Source: an uncultured Clostridium sp. (GTDB lineage: Bacteria > Bacillota > Clostridia > Clostridiales > Clostridiaceae). From it: a DNA stretch of 61,683 nt. Where the stretch lies: positions 1 to 61,683 of the forward strand of contig UQQU01000007.1 in assembly GCA_900543325.1 (NCBI GenBank). The letters are read 5' to 3'. A model generated the notes under the pieces. That model saw nothing but the letters and a program-made list of their open reading frames with translations, was not told where the DNA came from and ran no database searches. Shown here one piece after another: positions 52,779-61,637 of the stretch. The position numbers were made by a program, and so were the translations under genes. How positions within the stretch are numbered: position 1 is the stretch's first letter; each line of letters opens with the position of its first letter.

Positions 52779-53540
52779 TTATTCCTCAAATAATCTTAGT
52801 ACTCTTTCAACATAATCTTGGCTATAACCTTGGTTTTTAAAATCTTCTATATAGAATCTATCAACTACTTTATCTTTCCCTAAACTTTTCAGTTTACTAT
52901 CTATTTCATATACAACATTTTCATAACTTTCATCAACTACTTCAATAGATCCTCCAATTAAACTTATTTTTGTACCATCTCTCATTACTAAATCATAATA
53001 TACATTGCTTTCTTGACCCTTAGTAAATCCTAATTCTAGTCTTTCAACATCATCATAATTATATACTTTATCTGAAAATACTGTTTTATGAATTATTTGA
53101 TTATTTGTTACTGCCGTATAATTAGTATAACTAAATACAATAATTCCAACTACAAAAACAATATATAATCCTTTAATTAAATTACTTTTTGCAAGCTTAT
53201 TTATCTTCCTATCAACTTTTATGGTCCATCTAACTAAAGGGCTGTAAGAATCAATATTGTCATATATTAACTTCTTCTTACTTTTAGAAGATACCTTTTT
53301 AGTTAAAAATCTTTTATTAAGTTTAAATATTATTATACATATAATCGAAGCAATAAGTACCATAATAGCCGCCATACTCTGTGAAGATATTGTATAAAGT
53401 ATAAATGATTTTTTTTGAGAAATTACTTTATGACTTTCAATGAATAGTAAATTTCCTCCTAGAACTAAAGCTATAGTAGTTACGATAATTACTAAGTATT
53501 TCAGAATCCATCTAAGGAATTCCTTAATTGATTTATTCAA
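52779..53540 (-). CDS. multi-helix membrane protein, unknown function
   Basis: About 253 residues with three hydrophobic helices (near 12-32, 50-72 and 118-138) and a C-terminal soluble part of about 100 residues (YNYDDVERLELGFTKG, IEVVDESYENVVYEIDSK). The tail pattern of a beta-rich domain after the last helix suggests an external or cytosolic sensor-like region. No family recognised. The start is probably the TTG at 53540, spaced from AGGTG; the GTG nine bases further up overlaps that site. Confidence 0.55.
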   Translation of the reverse strand: MNKSIKEFLRWILKYLVIIVTTIALVLGGNLLFIESHKVISQKKSFILYTISSQSMAAIMVLIASIICIIIFKLNKRFLTKKVSSKSKKKLIYDNIDSYSPLVRWTIKVDRKINKLAKSNLIKGLYIVFVVGIIVFSYTNYTAVTNNQIIHKTVFSDKVYNYDDVERLELGFTKGQESNVYYDLVMRDGTKISLIGGSIEVVDESYENVVYEIDSKLKSLGKDKVVDRFYIEDFKNQGYSQDYVERVLRLFEE

Positions 53541-53661
53541 AATACTCACCTACTTTTATATTAGGTATCACCTAAAACCTTTAATACTATTTTACTATTT
53601 TTTCAGATTATTATCCATATTAAATACTTATATCTAACATCACTTCTTTAAATCAATAATA

Positions 53662-53705
53662 AAAAGGTTATATGCTGTTTCTTTCTAAATAACATATAAC
53701 CTTTT
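53662..53705 (-). terminator. terminator after the ABC exporter genes
   Basis: Perfect 13-bp stem (53662-53674 with 53693-53705), 18-base loop. Confidence 0.65.
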
Positions 53706-53734
53706 ATTACCATTTAAACATTAATGCCTGTAAT

Positions 53735-55495
53735 TTAAGCTACTTGTTCGAATTGACTATTATATAATTCAGCATAGAATCCATTTTTAGCAATTAGCTC
53801 ATCATGGTTTCCACTTTCTAAAATATCTCCATCCTTTAATACAAGAATTACATCTGCATTCTTTATAGTTGAAAGTCTATGAGCAATTACAAATGACGTT
53901 CTGCCTTCCATAAGTTTATCCATTGCATTTTGAATTAAAAGCTCTGTTCTTGTATCTACCGAACTTGTAGCTTCATCTAGAATTAGCATTGGTGCATCTT
54001 TAATCATTGCCCTTGCTATTGTAAGTTGCTGCTTTTGTCCTGCAGATAAATTAACTTTATCATTTAAAATAGTATCATATCCATCATGCAATGATTCAAT
54101 AAAGTGATCTAATCCAACTGCTTTACATGCAGCCTTAATTACTTCATCAGAAACCTCTTCTTTATTATATACTAGATTTTCTCTAATTGTACCTTCAAAC
54201 AACCATGTATCTTGCAGTACCATACAGAATAAATCATGGATATTTTCTCTCGTTAAATCTTTTGTAGAAATATCATCAATTAAAATCTCCCCACTATTTA
54301 TTTCATTGAAACGCATTAATAAATTTACTAATGTTGATTTACCAGCTCCTGTAGGGCCAACAATTGCAATCTTTTGCCCTGGTTTTGCAATTGCAGAAAA
54401 ATCATTAATTATAACTCTATCTGAACCTTCATATCCAAACTTAACATTTCTAAATTCTACTTTACCTTCAGCATTTGCAAGAGCAAGTGATTTATGACTT
54501 TCATCTTCCATTTCCTTTGCTTCTAAGAATTCAAATACACGATGACTTGCAGCAGCTGCTGATTGTAAATTTTGTACTCCTTGTGCAATTTGAGCTAATG
54601 GTTGAGTAAAATAACGAACATACAATATAAATGCTACAATTACACCAAAAGAAATTTTTCCATTCATTGCAAGTGCTGCACCTACTATACAAACAGCAAC
54701 ATAACCTAAATTCCCTATAAATGTCATAATAGGCATCATAAGTCCAGATAAAAACTGTGCTCTAAATGTACTATTTTTTAATTTAGAATTTAAATCTCTA
54801 AATTTATCATCCATTTGCTCTTCTGCATTATATGCTTTAACAATAGTATGACCAGAGTATACTTCTTCAATATGACCATTTATCTTTCCAAGATATTCTT
54901 GTTGATTTCTAAAATACTTTTGAGATTTTCCCATAATTATCATCATTAATCCAAAGCCAATCATAGTAGCTAAAACTGCAGTCACTGTCATTGTAACATC
55001 TGTCTTTAACATCATAATTAAAGATCCAAAAAATAGGCATATTGCACTTATTAATGTTCCTACACTTTGGTTTAATGCTTGCCCTATTGTATCTACATCA
55101 TTTGTAACACGAGAAAGTAAATCCCCCGTAGTGTTATTATTATAATATGACATAGGTAATTTATTTATCTTCTTAGAAATATCACTTCTTAAACCTTTTG
55201 AAACCTTTTGAGTAACAGTTGCCATAATATACCCTTGAGCAAAGGTTAAAATTGCACTAACAACATAAATAGCAACTAGTGTTAAGCCTATAGATGTTAT
55301 TTTTTCTAAATCAATACTAGTCATTATTCCAGCTGTAATTATATCAGTCATTTCTGAAAGTTTATCTGGGCCAATTAAAGATAATACAGTTCCTATTACT
55401 GCACTCATAAGAGCAATAACTATTACTGGAATATACTTTTTACAATAAGTTATAAGTTTACCTAAACTTTTTTCTGAATTTTTCTTTTTACTCAT
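53735..55495 (-). CDS. ABC exporter half-transporter, fused permease/ATPase (BmrD/LmrD-like)
   Basis: 586 residues: six-helix exporter domain (about 20-310) and ATPase domain (about 340-586). Walker A is GPTGAGKST, the signature is degenerate (LSAGQKQQ for LSGGQ) and Walker B is LILDEATSSVD with the catalytic Glu. A modified signature is typical of one member of a heterodimeric type IV exporter (BmrCD, LmrCD). The partner gene immediately upstream, sharing TAATG, is broken by deletion, so this subunit may have no mate. AGGAGGAGG precedes the ATG. Confidence 0.9.
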   Translation of the reverse strand: MSKKKNSEKSLGKLITYCKKYIPVIVIALMSAVIGTVLSLIGPDKLSEMTDIITAGIMTSIDLEKITSIGLTLVAIYVVSAILTFAQGYIMATVTQKVSKGLRSDISKKINKLPMSYYNNNTTGDLLSRVTNDVDTIGQALNQSVGTLISAICLFFGSLIMMLKTDVTMTVTAVLATMIGFGLMMIIMGKSQKYFRNQQEYLGKINGHIEEVYSGHTIVKAYNAEEQMDDKFRDLNSKLKNSTFRAQFLSGLMMPIMTFIGNLGYVAVCIVGAALAMNGKISFGVIVAFILYVRYFTQPLAQIAQGVQNLQSAAAASHRVFEFLEAKEMEDESHKSLALANAEGKVEFRNVKFGYEGSDRVIINDFSAIAKPGQKIAIVGPTGAGKSTLVNLLMRFNEINSGEILIDDISTKDLTRENIHDLFCMVLQDTWLFEGTIRENLVYNKEEVSDEVIKAACKAVGLDHFIESLHDGYDTILNDKVNLSAGQKQQLTIARAMIKDAPMLILDEATSSVDTRTELLIQNAMDKLMEGRTSFVIAHRLSTIKNADVILVLKDGDILESGNHDELIAKNGFYAELYNSQFEQVA

Positions 55496-56792
55496 TAAAC
55501 AGCTTCCTCCTCCTGAAGTTCTGAACAAGTAGCTTCCTTATCTACAGCTAACTCTTCTTTTGAAAGTTGTGAATATGCAATTTCTCTATATACATTACAT
55601 GTTTCCATTAAATCATCATGTTTTCCCATACCGACCATTTTACCATCTTCTAATACGATAATTTTATCTGCATCTTTTATACTACTGATTCTTTGTGCAA
55701 CTACAAGCATTGTTGTTCCTATACTTTCTTTCTTTAAGAACTTACGAAGCTTGCTATCTGTCTTATAATCAAGAGCTGAAAAAGAATCATCAAATATTAA
55801 TACTTCTGGATAACGAGCTATTGCTCTTGCTATAGATATACGTTGTTTTTGACCTCCTGAAAGATTAGTACCTCCCTGGGAAATATGCGCATCATATTCT
55901 CCCTCTAAGTTCTCTACAAACCCTGAAGCTTGGGCTGCATAAACACCATAAACAACATCATTTTTTGTAATTTCAGCCTTTCCATTTTCTCCAAAAGCTA
56001 CATTTGATTCAACTGTTCCTTCAAATAAAGTAACTTTTTGAGAAACATATCCTAGCTTATTTCTAAGATATTTTTGATCATACTCTTTTACATTAACTCC
56101 ATCAACTAATACTTCACCTTCTGTAGTATCATAAAAACGTGGAATAAGATTAATTAATGTACTCTTTCCTGAACCTGTTGCTCCAATAAATGCAACTGTT
56201 TCTCCTCTATTAGCTTTAAAACTAATGTCTTTTATAACATAATCATCTTTGGTAGTGCAAATACTATACAAATAGAAACAATAACTATTAATACTACTAC
56301 AGCTGCAGCTACAGTTAATGACAACTGCCAGTTTCTACCCACAATTTTTAATATTGCCCATACCGCAAGTATAGGTGCCTTTACTAATGCTTGTAATCCC
56401 ATAACTATAAACATTTGAATTTGATTAATATCATTTGTAGAACGTGTTATTAAACTTGCTGTAGAAAAATTATTTATTTCTTCCATAGAAAATGATTGAA
56501 CTTTATCAAACATCTTAAATCTAAGTCTTGCAGATAAGTTTGCAGCTATTTTTGCGGCTAAAGCTGCAACAATAATTGAAGCCACTAAGCTTCCTAATGC
56601 ACAAAGTAACATCCATCCCCCTGAAGTTAAAATTTCACTCATTTCACTTCCAGGTGTTTGAACAAGTTGTGTAATTTCACTCATATAATCTGGTAGTTTT
56701 AAATCAAGCCATACTTGTGAAACTACAAATATGATACTAATAGTAAATAGTACCCATTCCTTTCCTTTAAAGTTCCTAAATATTTTTAACAT
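55495..56792 (-). pseudogene. partner ABC half-exporter, broken by internal deletion and frameshift
   Basis: The first frame (56792 down to 56232) encodes the N-terminal 186 residues of an exporter membrane domain and runs out at SICIVFALPK, then MIML and a stop. The second frame (56271 down to 55495) encodes an ATPase domain starting at YVIKDISF, with GATGSGKST, NLSGGQKQR and Walker B VLIFDDSFSALD (Asp for Glu). Roughly 140 residues of the membrane domain are missing at the junction near 56240-56260, and the reading frame changes there. A free ATPase domain might still be made, but transport function should be lost. Confidence 0.85.
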
Positions 56793-56878
56793 AGATTAAA
56801 ATCTCCTTCCTTGTTATCTTGATTACATCCTACCTTCAAAATATTAACTGAAAATAAACTTTCACTATATTTTTCAAT

Positions 56879-56930
56879 TATGAAATAAAGGTCATACTCT
56901 ATTTAAACTGAGTATGACCTTTATTTCATA
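56879..56930 (-). terminator. 21-bp perfect hairpin after the sensor kinase gene
   Basis: Arms 56879-56899 and 56910-56930 are exact reverse complements with a 10-base loop. It lies ten bases after the kinase stop codon. The flanking T-runs are short, but stem length and position suit a terminator separating the kinase from the ABC genes. Confidence 0.65.
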
Positions 56931-56940
56931 AATTTAATTT

Positions 56941-57990
56941 TTATATATTTGATTCGATAGGTAGTATAATTGTAAATTTAGTTCCTTTTGAAACAATACT
57001 ATCACACTCTATTGTTCCCCCATGTAATTTTATTATTTTTTTAACTATTGTAAGACCTAAGCCATTTCCATGAGTTGCATGAGATATATCTCCCTGATAG
57101 AATTTATCAAATATTTTAGGAATAGATTCACTTTCAATTCCAACACCTGTATCTGTAATATTTATAAAAATATTTCCTTCTTCTTTTTTCATATTAATAC
57201 TAACTATTCCATTTTTGCTATTAAATTTAATGGCATTATCCAATAAATTTACCCACACCTGATTTAACATTTCCTTATTTCCATTTATGTAACAATCTTC
57301 AATATTAATATCTAGCAAAATGTTCTTAGCTTGAAACTTTGAATCTAATAGTAAAATACTTTGACGAATTTGCTCTCCAATATTAAATCTTTGTATATCA
57401 TTTAATATAACCTGGGTTTCTATTTTAGAGAGATTTAGTACATTTGTAGCAAGAGAAGATAATCTTTTAGATTCTTCTATAATTATATCTAGATACTCAT
57501 TTTTTTCTTCCTTTGATAAATCATCATCCTTTAAAATTTCTGCAAAGCCTTTAATTGATATAATTGGTGTTTTAAATTCATGTGAAAAATTATTTATAAA
57601 ATCTGTACGCAATACTTCAATTCCACCCAATTCCTTTGCCATAGCATTGAAATTTTTAGATAATATTTTAAACTCTGGTGGTTTATTTATATTTAAACGT
57701 GCAGAAAAATCCCCACGAGATAATTTATCTGTTGCTTCAATAAACTCTCTAATATTTTTTAATGCGACTCTACTTGAACAAGCTGATACTATAGTACCTA
57801 TCAATATACAGGATACTAATGTTATTATTGGTAACACCATTACACTTTTAATATTTTTTTCATTTAAAATTCCTATAGAAAATAATAGATACATTAAAAC
57901 ACCAGTAATAAATGTAGTTATTAAATTAATAATAAAGATAAAGATTCCAAAATGCATTGATAAAGTTATTCTTTTACTTATCTTATTCAT
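56941..57990 (-). CDS. sensor histidine kinase
   Basis: 349 residues: two membrane helices (about 12-38 and 52-72), a HAMP segment (about 75-125) and the dimerisation/phosphoacceptor region with NFSHEFKTP (His near 137). The ATPase domain has NLLDNAIKF (N box), DTGVGI (G1), FDKF and GNGLGL (G2). The short extracellular loop (about 13 residues) suggests intramembrane sensing, as in BceS-type kinases that watch peptide antibiotics or their transporters. It overlaps the response regulator gene by eight bases. Confidence 0.92.
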   Translation of the reverse strand: MNKISKRITLSMHFGIFIFIINLITTFITGVLMYLLFSIGILNEKNIKSVMVLPIITLVSCILIGTIVSACSSRVALKNIREFIEATDKLSRGDFSARLNINKPPEFKILSKNFNAMAKELGGIEVLRTDFINNFSHEFKTPIISIKGFAEILKDDDLSKEEKNEYLDIIIEESKRLSSLATNVLNLSKIETQVILNDIQRFNIGEQIRQSILLLDSKFQAKNILLDINIEDCYINGNKEMLNQVWVNLLDNAIKFNSKNGIVSINMKKEEGNIFINITDTGVGIESESIPKIFDKFYQGDISHATHGNGLGLTIVKKIIKLHGGTIECDSIVSKGTKFTIILPIESNI

Positions 57991-58591
57991 TATTTTTTAC
58001 CGCCTTATATCCTAGCCCACGGACTGAAATTATTTCAAATTCAGGGTAAGAATCAAAACGCTTTCTTAATCTATTAATATGAACGTTTACTGTGGTATCA
58101 CTACTTTCAGTTTCCATTCCCCAAATTTCATCCATTAACTGAATACGGGTAAAAATTCTATCTGGATAGGATAGAAGCTTATATAATAAATAGAACTCCT
58201 TTTGAGGAAGTGTTTGCTTTTCGTCTTCACGTGTTACAGTTAAAGTATCATAATCTAAAATTACCTTTCCAATTGTAAGCTTTCTTGCACTTACAATTTG
58301 TGACCTTCTAAGAAGTGCTTTAATTCTTAAAAGCATTTCTTCTGTATCTATAGGCTTTGTCATATAATCATCTGTACCTACAATAAACCCTCTCCTTTTA
58401 TCTTCTTGAAGTTGTTTAGCAGTTGCCATAAGTATTGGTATCATACAATCTGCATCTCTAAGCTCCTGTGCAAATTCATATCCATCCATATTAGGCATCA
58501 TTATATCTAAAATAATCAAATCCACATGATGATTATCTAATACTTCCATTGCTTTTATTCCATCTTCAGCTTTTAAAACTGTACTATTAGT
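57983..58591 (-). pseudogene. OmpR-family response regulator lacking its N-terminal end
   Basis: The open frame starts at 58591 without a start codon (TAA upstream). The first ATG, at 58549, gives 188 residues. Encoded are the phospho-acceptor LILDIMMP, the Thr/Lys switch (MATAK, TKPID) and a complete OmpR winged helix (about 95-185, VNVHINRLRKRF, SVRGLGYK). The first receiver strand with the acidic metal pocket (about 25 residues) is missing, as if deleted. Signalling by phosphorylation should be impaired, though DNA binding may survive. It overlaps the kinase gene. Confidence 0.75.
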
Positions 58592-58664
58592 TTACTTTAA
58601 GTGGACAAGTTAAAAAGTTATTTGAAAGAAATTTTAAATGATAAAAGTTATAAGAGTAATATAT

Positions 58665-58700
58665 AAAATCTCAAGGAGTCATAAGGTTCCTTGAGATTTT
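58665..58700 (-). terminator. terminator after the PsiE-like gene
   Basis: Perfect 13-bp stem (58665-58677 with 58688-58700), 10-base loop, TTTT on exit. Confidence 0.7.
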
Positions 58701-58742
58701 AACTATTTCTTTATATTAAATTTTGTATTTTCATAGAAATAT

Positions 58743-59363
58743 CTATTTCTTTTTTATAGATCGTATTACTTCAACTCTTGTAACTACATTATTAGTTATT
58801 TTAGCTACTCTTAAAGCAAAGCCTGGATAATAAATGCATACCCCTGTTCCTAATTCCAACTTTCTAGATTCTATTTCTCGTAAAATAATATCCTCTAAAG
58901 TATCTTCCTTATTATCATGAGGTATATCAATATGTTCTAAAAAATTTATTCTTTTTACTCTTTCACTACTTCTATAAATAGTTTTATCTACTTCATCAAA
59001 ATTATAGAACAAATACTTTCTTGTAGCAAATAATGCTGCAATAGCTATTACTCCAATTAGATTCTGAAATATTGTCATATGCTCAACAATTAATTGCCTT
59101 GCAATAGCAAAAAGTAATACCTCTATTACCGTTTCTGGAGTATGTTTACATAGCATCTTTATAAACTCTATTCCTATAACAAAATTAAATGCTATAGATA
59201 AATAATTATTAAATGCATCTAAATTATTATTTGAAAAAATGGATTTAATATCAAAAATAAGATATACAACTGATATTGCAATACAAACGGATAAAAGTAT
59301 CCCTATTATTATCTCTAGTGTATCTACTACTTTTAATACCTGCTCCTTTATAAATTTTTTCAT
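58743..59363 (-). CDS. PsiE-like four-helix membrane protein with C-terminal TrkA-C-like tail
   Basis: 206 residues. Four hydrophobic helices (about 15-38, 53-72, 78-96 and 98-115) resemble phosphate-starvation-inducible PsiE proteins, followed by an RYLF-type basic turn and a cytosolic tail of about 90 residues (ELGTGVCIYYPGFALRVAKI) that looks like a small regulatory domain. Role unknown. The ATG at 59363 follows AGAGGTAG; a longer in-frame form at 59420 lacks such a site. The 265-base gap above it holds nothing recognisable. Confidence 0.65.
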   Translation of the reverse strand: MKKFIKEQVLKVVDTLEIIIGILLSVCIAISVVYLIFDIKSIFSNNNLDAFNNYLSIAFNFVIGIEFIKMLCKHTPETVIEVLLFAIARQLIVEHMTIFQNLIGVIAIAALFATRKYLFYNFDEVDKTIYRSSERVKRINFLEHIDIPHDNKEDTLEDIILREIESRKLELGTGVCIYYPGFALRVAKITNNVVTRVEVIRSIKKK

Positions 59364-59628
59364 GCATCTACCTCTTTCCCTAATATCTAATTTTATATTA
59401 ATCAAATAATACATATTCATTAATTTTATTTATTACACTAATCTTTTTAATAATAGCATGAAAAATAATGAAATTGCCGTGATAATAATTACATTTCAAT
59501 GATAATATTTACATATAAATATATATTTTTCTCATATATTCACATGCTTTTTTTATTTATAATCTAAATTTATAAGAAAATGCTTTATCTCTTCGAAATA
59601 ACATATTAAGGATATCTCAAAACTTTTT

Positions 59629-60108
59629 CTAATTATTATTATGCTTATCTATTATATTATCAATAATTATAACTAAAGCTATTATAAAAGGATGATTCTC
59701 GTAATTTATATCAACATAGTAATTATCTGTAAATGACAAAACTTCCTTATCAATAACTGCAATGGTTCTTCCATTATGATTAATTCTATAACTATAATGC
59801 CAAAAGTCTCCCTGAATTTCAAAATCACCATAATTACTTTCAACAAATATACTATCTTTAAAAAATGTAAGTTGTTTTTTTACCCTACCTATTATATTAT
59901 CATTACCATCATATATTTCATAACTAGGCATAAATTTTAGTAGTTTTTCTCTAACCTTATATATTTCATTATTATTTTCTATTACTCTAAATTGTAATCC
60001 AAAACTGAAAAATTCCTTATCTATAAAATAAGAATCTTCTCCTTTATTATTTTTAACCCAAAAATCTTCTTTAATCTTAAATAACTTTGATTTAATATAA
60101 TATCTCAT
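59629..60108 (-). CDS. LURP-one-related / Tubby C-like domain protein
   Basis: 159 residues of repeated short beta strands (YYIKSKLFKIKEDFWVKN, FEIQGDFWHYSYRINHNG, TIAVIDKEVLSFTDNYYVDI). They match the LURP-one/YxjI barrel, a phospholipid-scramblase-like fold of unknown bacterial function. No membrane segment except a mildly hydrophobic C-terminal helix. GGGGGA precedes the ATG. Transcribed alone. Confidence 0.8.
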   Translation of the reverse strand: MRYYIKSKLFKIKEDFWVKNNKGEDSYFIDKEFFSFGLQFRVIENNNEIYKVREKLLKFMPSYEIYDGNDNIIGRVKKQLTFFKDSIFVESNYGDFEIQGDFWHYSYRINHNGRTIAVIDKEVLSFTDNYYVDINYENHPFIIALVIIIDNIIDKHNNN

Positions 60109-60244
60109 TTAAATCCCCCTAAGTAATTTTAGTATACTATTATTATATATTTCTCTCTATAAATCATTAATAATATTATAAGTATTTGAATAAGAAATCT
60201 TTTAATTTATACTAACATATTTAAATATAAAAGTTAAATTTAAA

Positions 60245-60269
60245 AAGAGCTAGCTCAACACTAACTCTT
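60245..60269 (-). terminator. terminator after the amidohydrolase
   Basis: Nine-pair stem with one G-U (60261-60269 with 60245-60253), 7-base loop, then TTTTTAAATTT on the minus strand. Confidence 0.6.
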
Positions 60270-60282
60270 GCATAAATCAAAA

Positions 60283-61008
60283 TTATTGAAGTAACTTATT
60301 AATATTATTATAAAAAATATCTTTCAAAGCTTCTTCATCTAATCCACATGTTAATACTTTTTGTATCTCAATGGAAGGATGATGGAATGGTGCATCAGTT
60401 CCAAATAATATTCTATCTGAACCTACTGTCTCATACGCTTCCCTTATTTTACTTTCCATAGGCATTCCAGACATTTCTAAATAAAGATTATTATATCGTC
60501 TAGCCATTTTTAAACTAGCATCAATATATACACCATGTCCATGTCCCATATGAATCATAACAACTTTAACTTTTGGGAATCTTTCAGCTAAAAGTGCAAT
60601 ACTCCAAGGTAAGGAATAAGGTGGATGTCCACAATGTATAAATACTGGAATATTTAAATCCTCAGCAGCTTTCATTATGGGATCTAAAATTTCAGAATCA
60701 GCAACATATGCATCCTTAAGTGGACTTAACTTTATACCACAGAAATTTTCATTATTTACATAGTGATAAATTTTTTCTACGGCGACTTTTCCTTCATATG
60801 GATTAGTATATACTATAGGAAGTACTCTATCTTTGTATTTCTTATATGCATTAGCAACATTTTCATTATCATGGGCACCTGTCCCACATAAAACTACCTT
60901 TTCTATTTCATATTCATCCATTTGTTTTATTAATTTATCAATATCAATAGCAACTTTAGCCCATCCTCCAAAGTCACCAATATGACTGTGTGCATCTATC
61001 TTTTTCAT
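60283..61008 (-). CDS. amidohydrolase (amidohydro-2 / TIM-barrel metal hydrolase)
   Basis: A 241-residue single-domain metal hydrolase. Ligands are visible in IDAHSHIGD (HxH, residues 4-12), VFIHCGHPP (near 122), VVMIHMGHGHG (near 150) and LFGTDAPFHHP (Asp, near 201). The family includes decarboxylases and hydrolases. It begins two bases after the ECF S-component gene ends, so its substrate is probably the imported vitamin-like compound or a derivative of it. GAGAGG precedes the ATG. Confidence 0.85.
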   Translation of the reverse strand: MKKIDAHSHIGDFGGWAKVAIDIDKLIKQMDEYEIEKVVLCGTGAHDNENVANAYKKYKDRVLPIVYTNPYEGKVAVEKIYHYVNNENFCGIKLSPLKDAYVADSEILDPIMKAAEDLNIPVFIHCGHPPYSLPWSIALLAERFPKVKVVMIHMGHGHGVYIDASLKMARRYNNLYLEMSGMPMESKIREAYETVGSDRILFGTDAPFHHPSIEIQKVLTCGLDEEALKDIFYNNINKLLQ

Positions 61009-61010
61009 AA

Positions 61011-61526
61011 TTAAACCTCTCTCAATTTATTTATTACTTTTGCTTTTGCTAAAACTGAAATAAGTAATATTGAAATTATTACTCCACTAATAGTTTGTAG
61101 AGTTAATCCATATATGCCAGCTATAGCATAAGCCATACCAAAAAGGGGTATTTTAACTACTGTATATGCTATTATTTGAAATAGCCCTCCAACACAAGCT
61201 CCAATAACCCAATTAAATTTTACATTAGATAAAAACTTCTCAACAAAAAGTCCCATAATGCAAGCCATAACAAATTTAATAAAGAATGTAGGTACTATCC
61301 AAACCATATATCCTCCTACTAAATCAGCTAAAGAAGCTCCTATCCCCCCAGCAATTGCTCCTTTTTTTCCACCTAAAAGCAATACAGATATAAAAATCAT
61401 ACAATCACCAAGATGAGTATATCCATGTAAAGATGGAACTTTTAAAGAATATGTAGCAATAAAAACCAATGCAGCCATCATTGCAATTTTAGTAATTTCT
61501 TTTGTAGTAAATTGTTTTTTATTCAT
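61011..61526 (-). CDS. ECF transporter S component, substrate unknown
   Basis: 171 residues, about six helices. GYTHLGDCMIFISVLLLGG then KKGAIAGGIGASLADLVGGY is the typical S-component core, similar to the COG4720-like vitamin/pyrimidine uptake group. The helix 1 stretch ITKIAMMAALVFIATYS offers the small-residue face used to dock on EcfT. Co-transcribed with an amidohydrolase and preceded by a GC-rich RNA-like element, so a riboswitch-controlled cofactor salvage unit is likely. AAGGAGG precedes the ATG. Confidence 0.85.
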   Translation of the reverse strand: MNKKQFTTKEITKIAMMAALVFIATYSLKVPSLHGYTHLGDCMIFISVLLLGGKKGAIAGGIGASLADLVGGYMVWIVPTFFIKFVMACIMGLFVEKFLSNVKFNWVIGACVGGLFQIIAYTVVKIPLFGMAYAIAGIYGLTLQTISGVIISILLISVLAKAKVINKLREV

Positions 61527-61637
61527 ATAGCCCTCCTTAAATATTTATTTATAGAATAATTTACCATAACACACATAATCAGACAAATGTATCCATACAA
61601 TAAAACACTAAACTTTATAAGTTTCATAAAAAAATAA

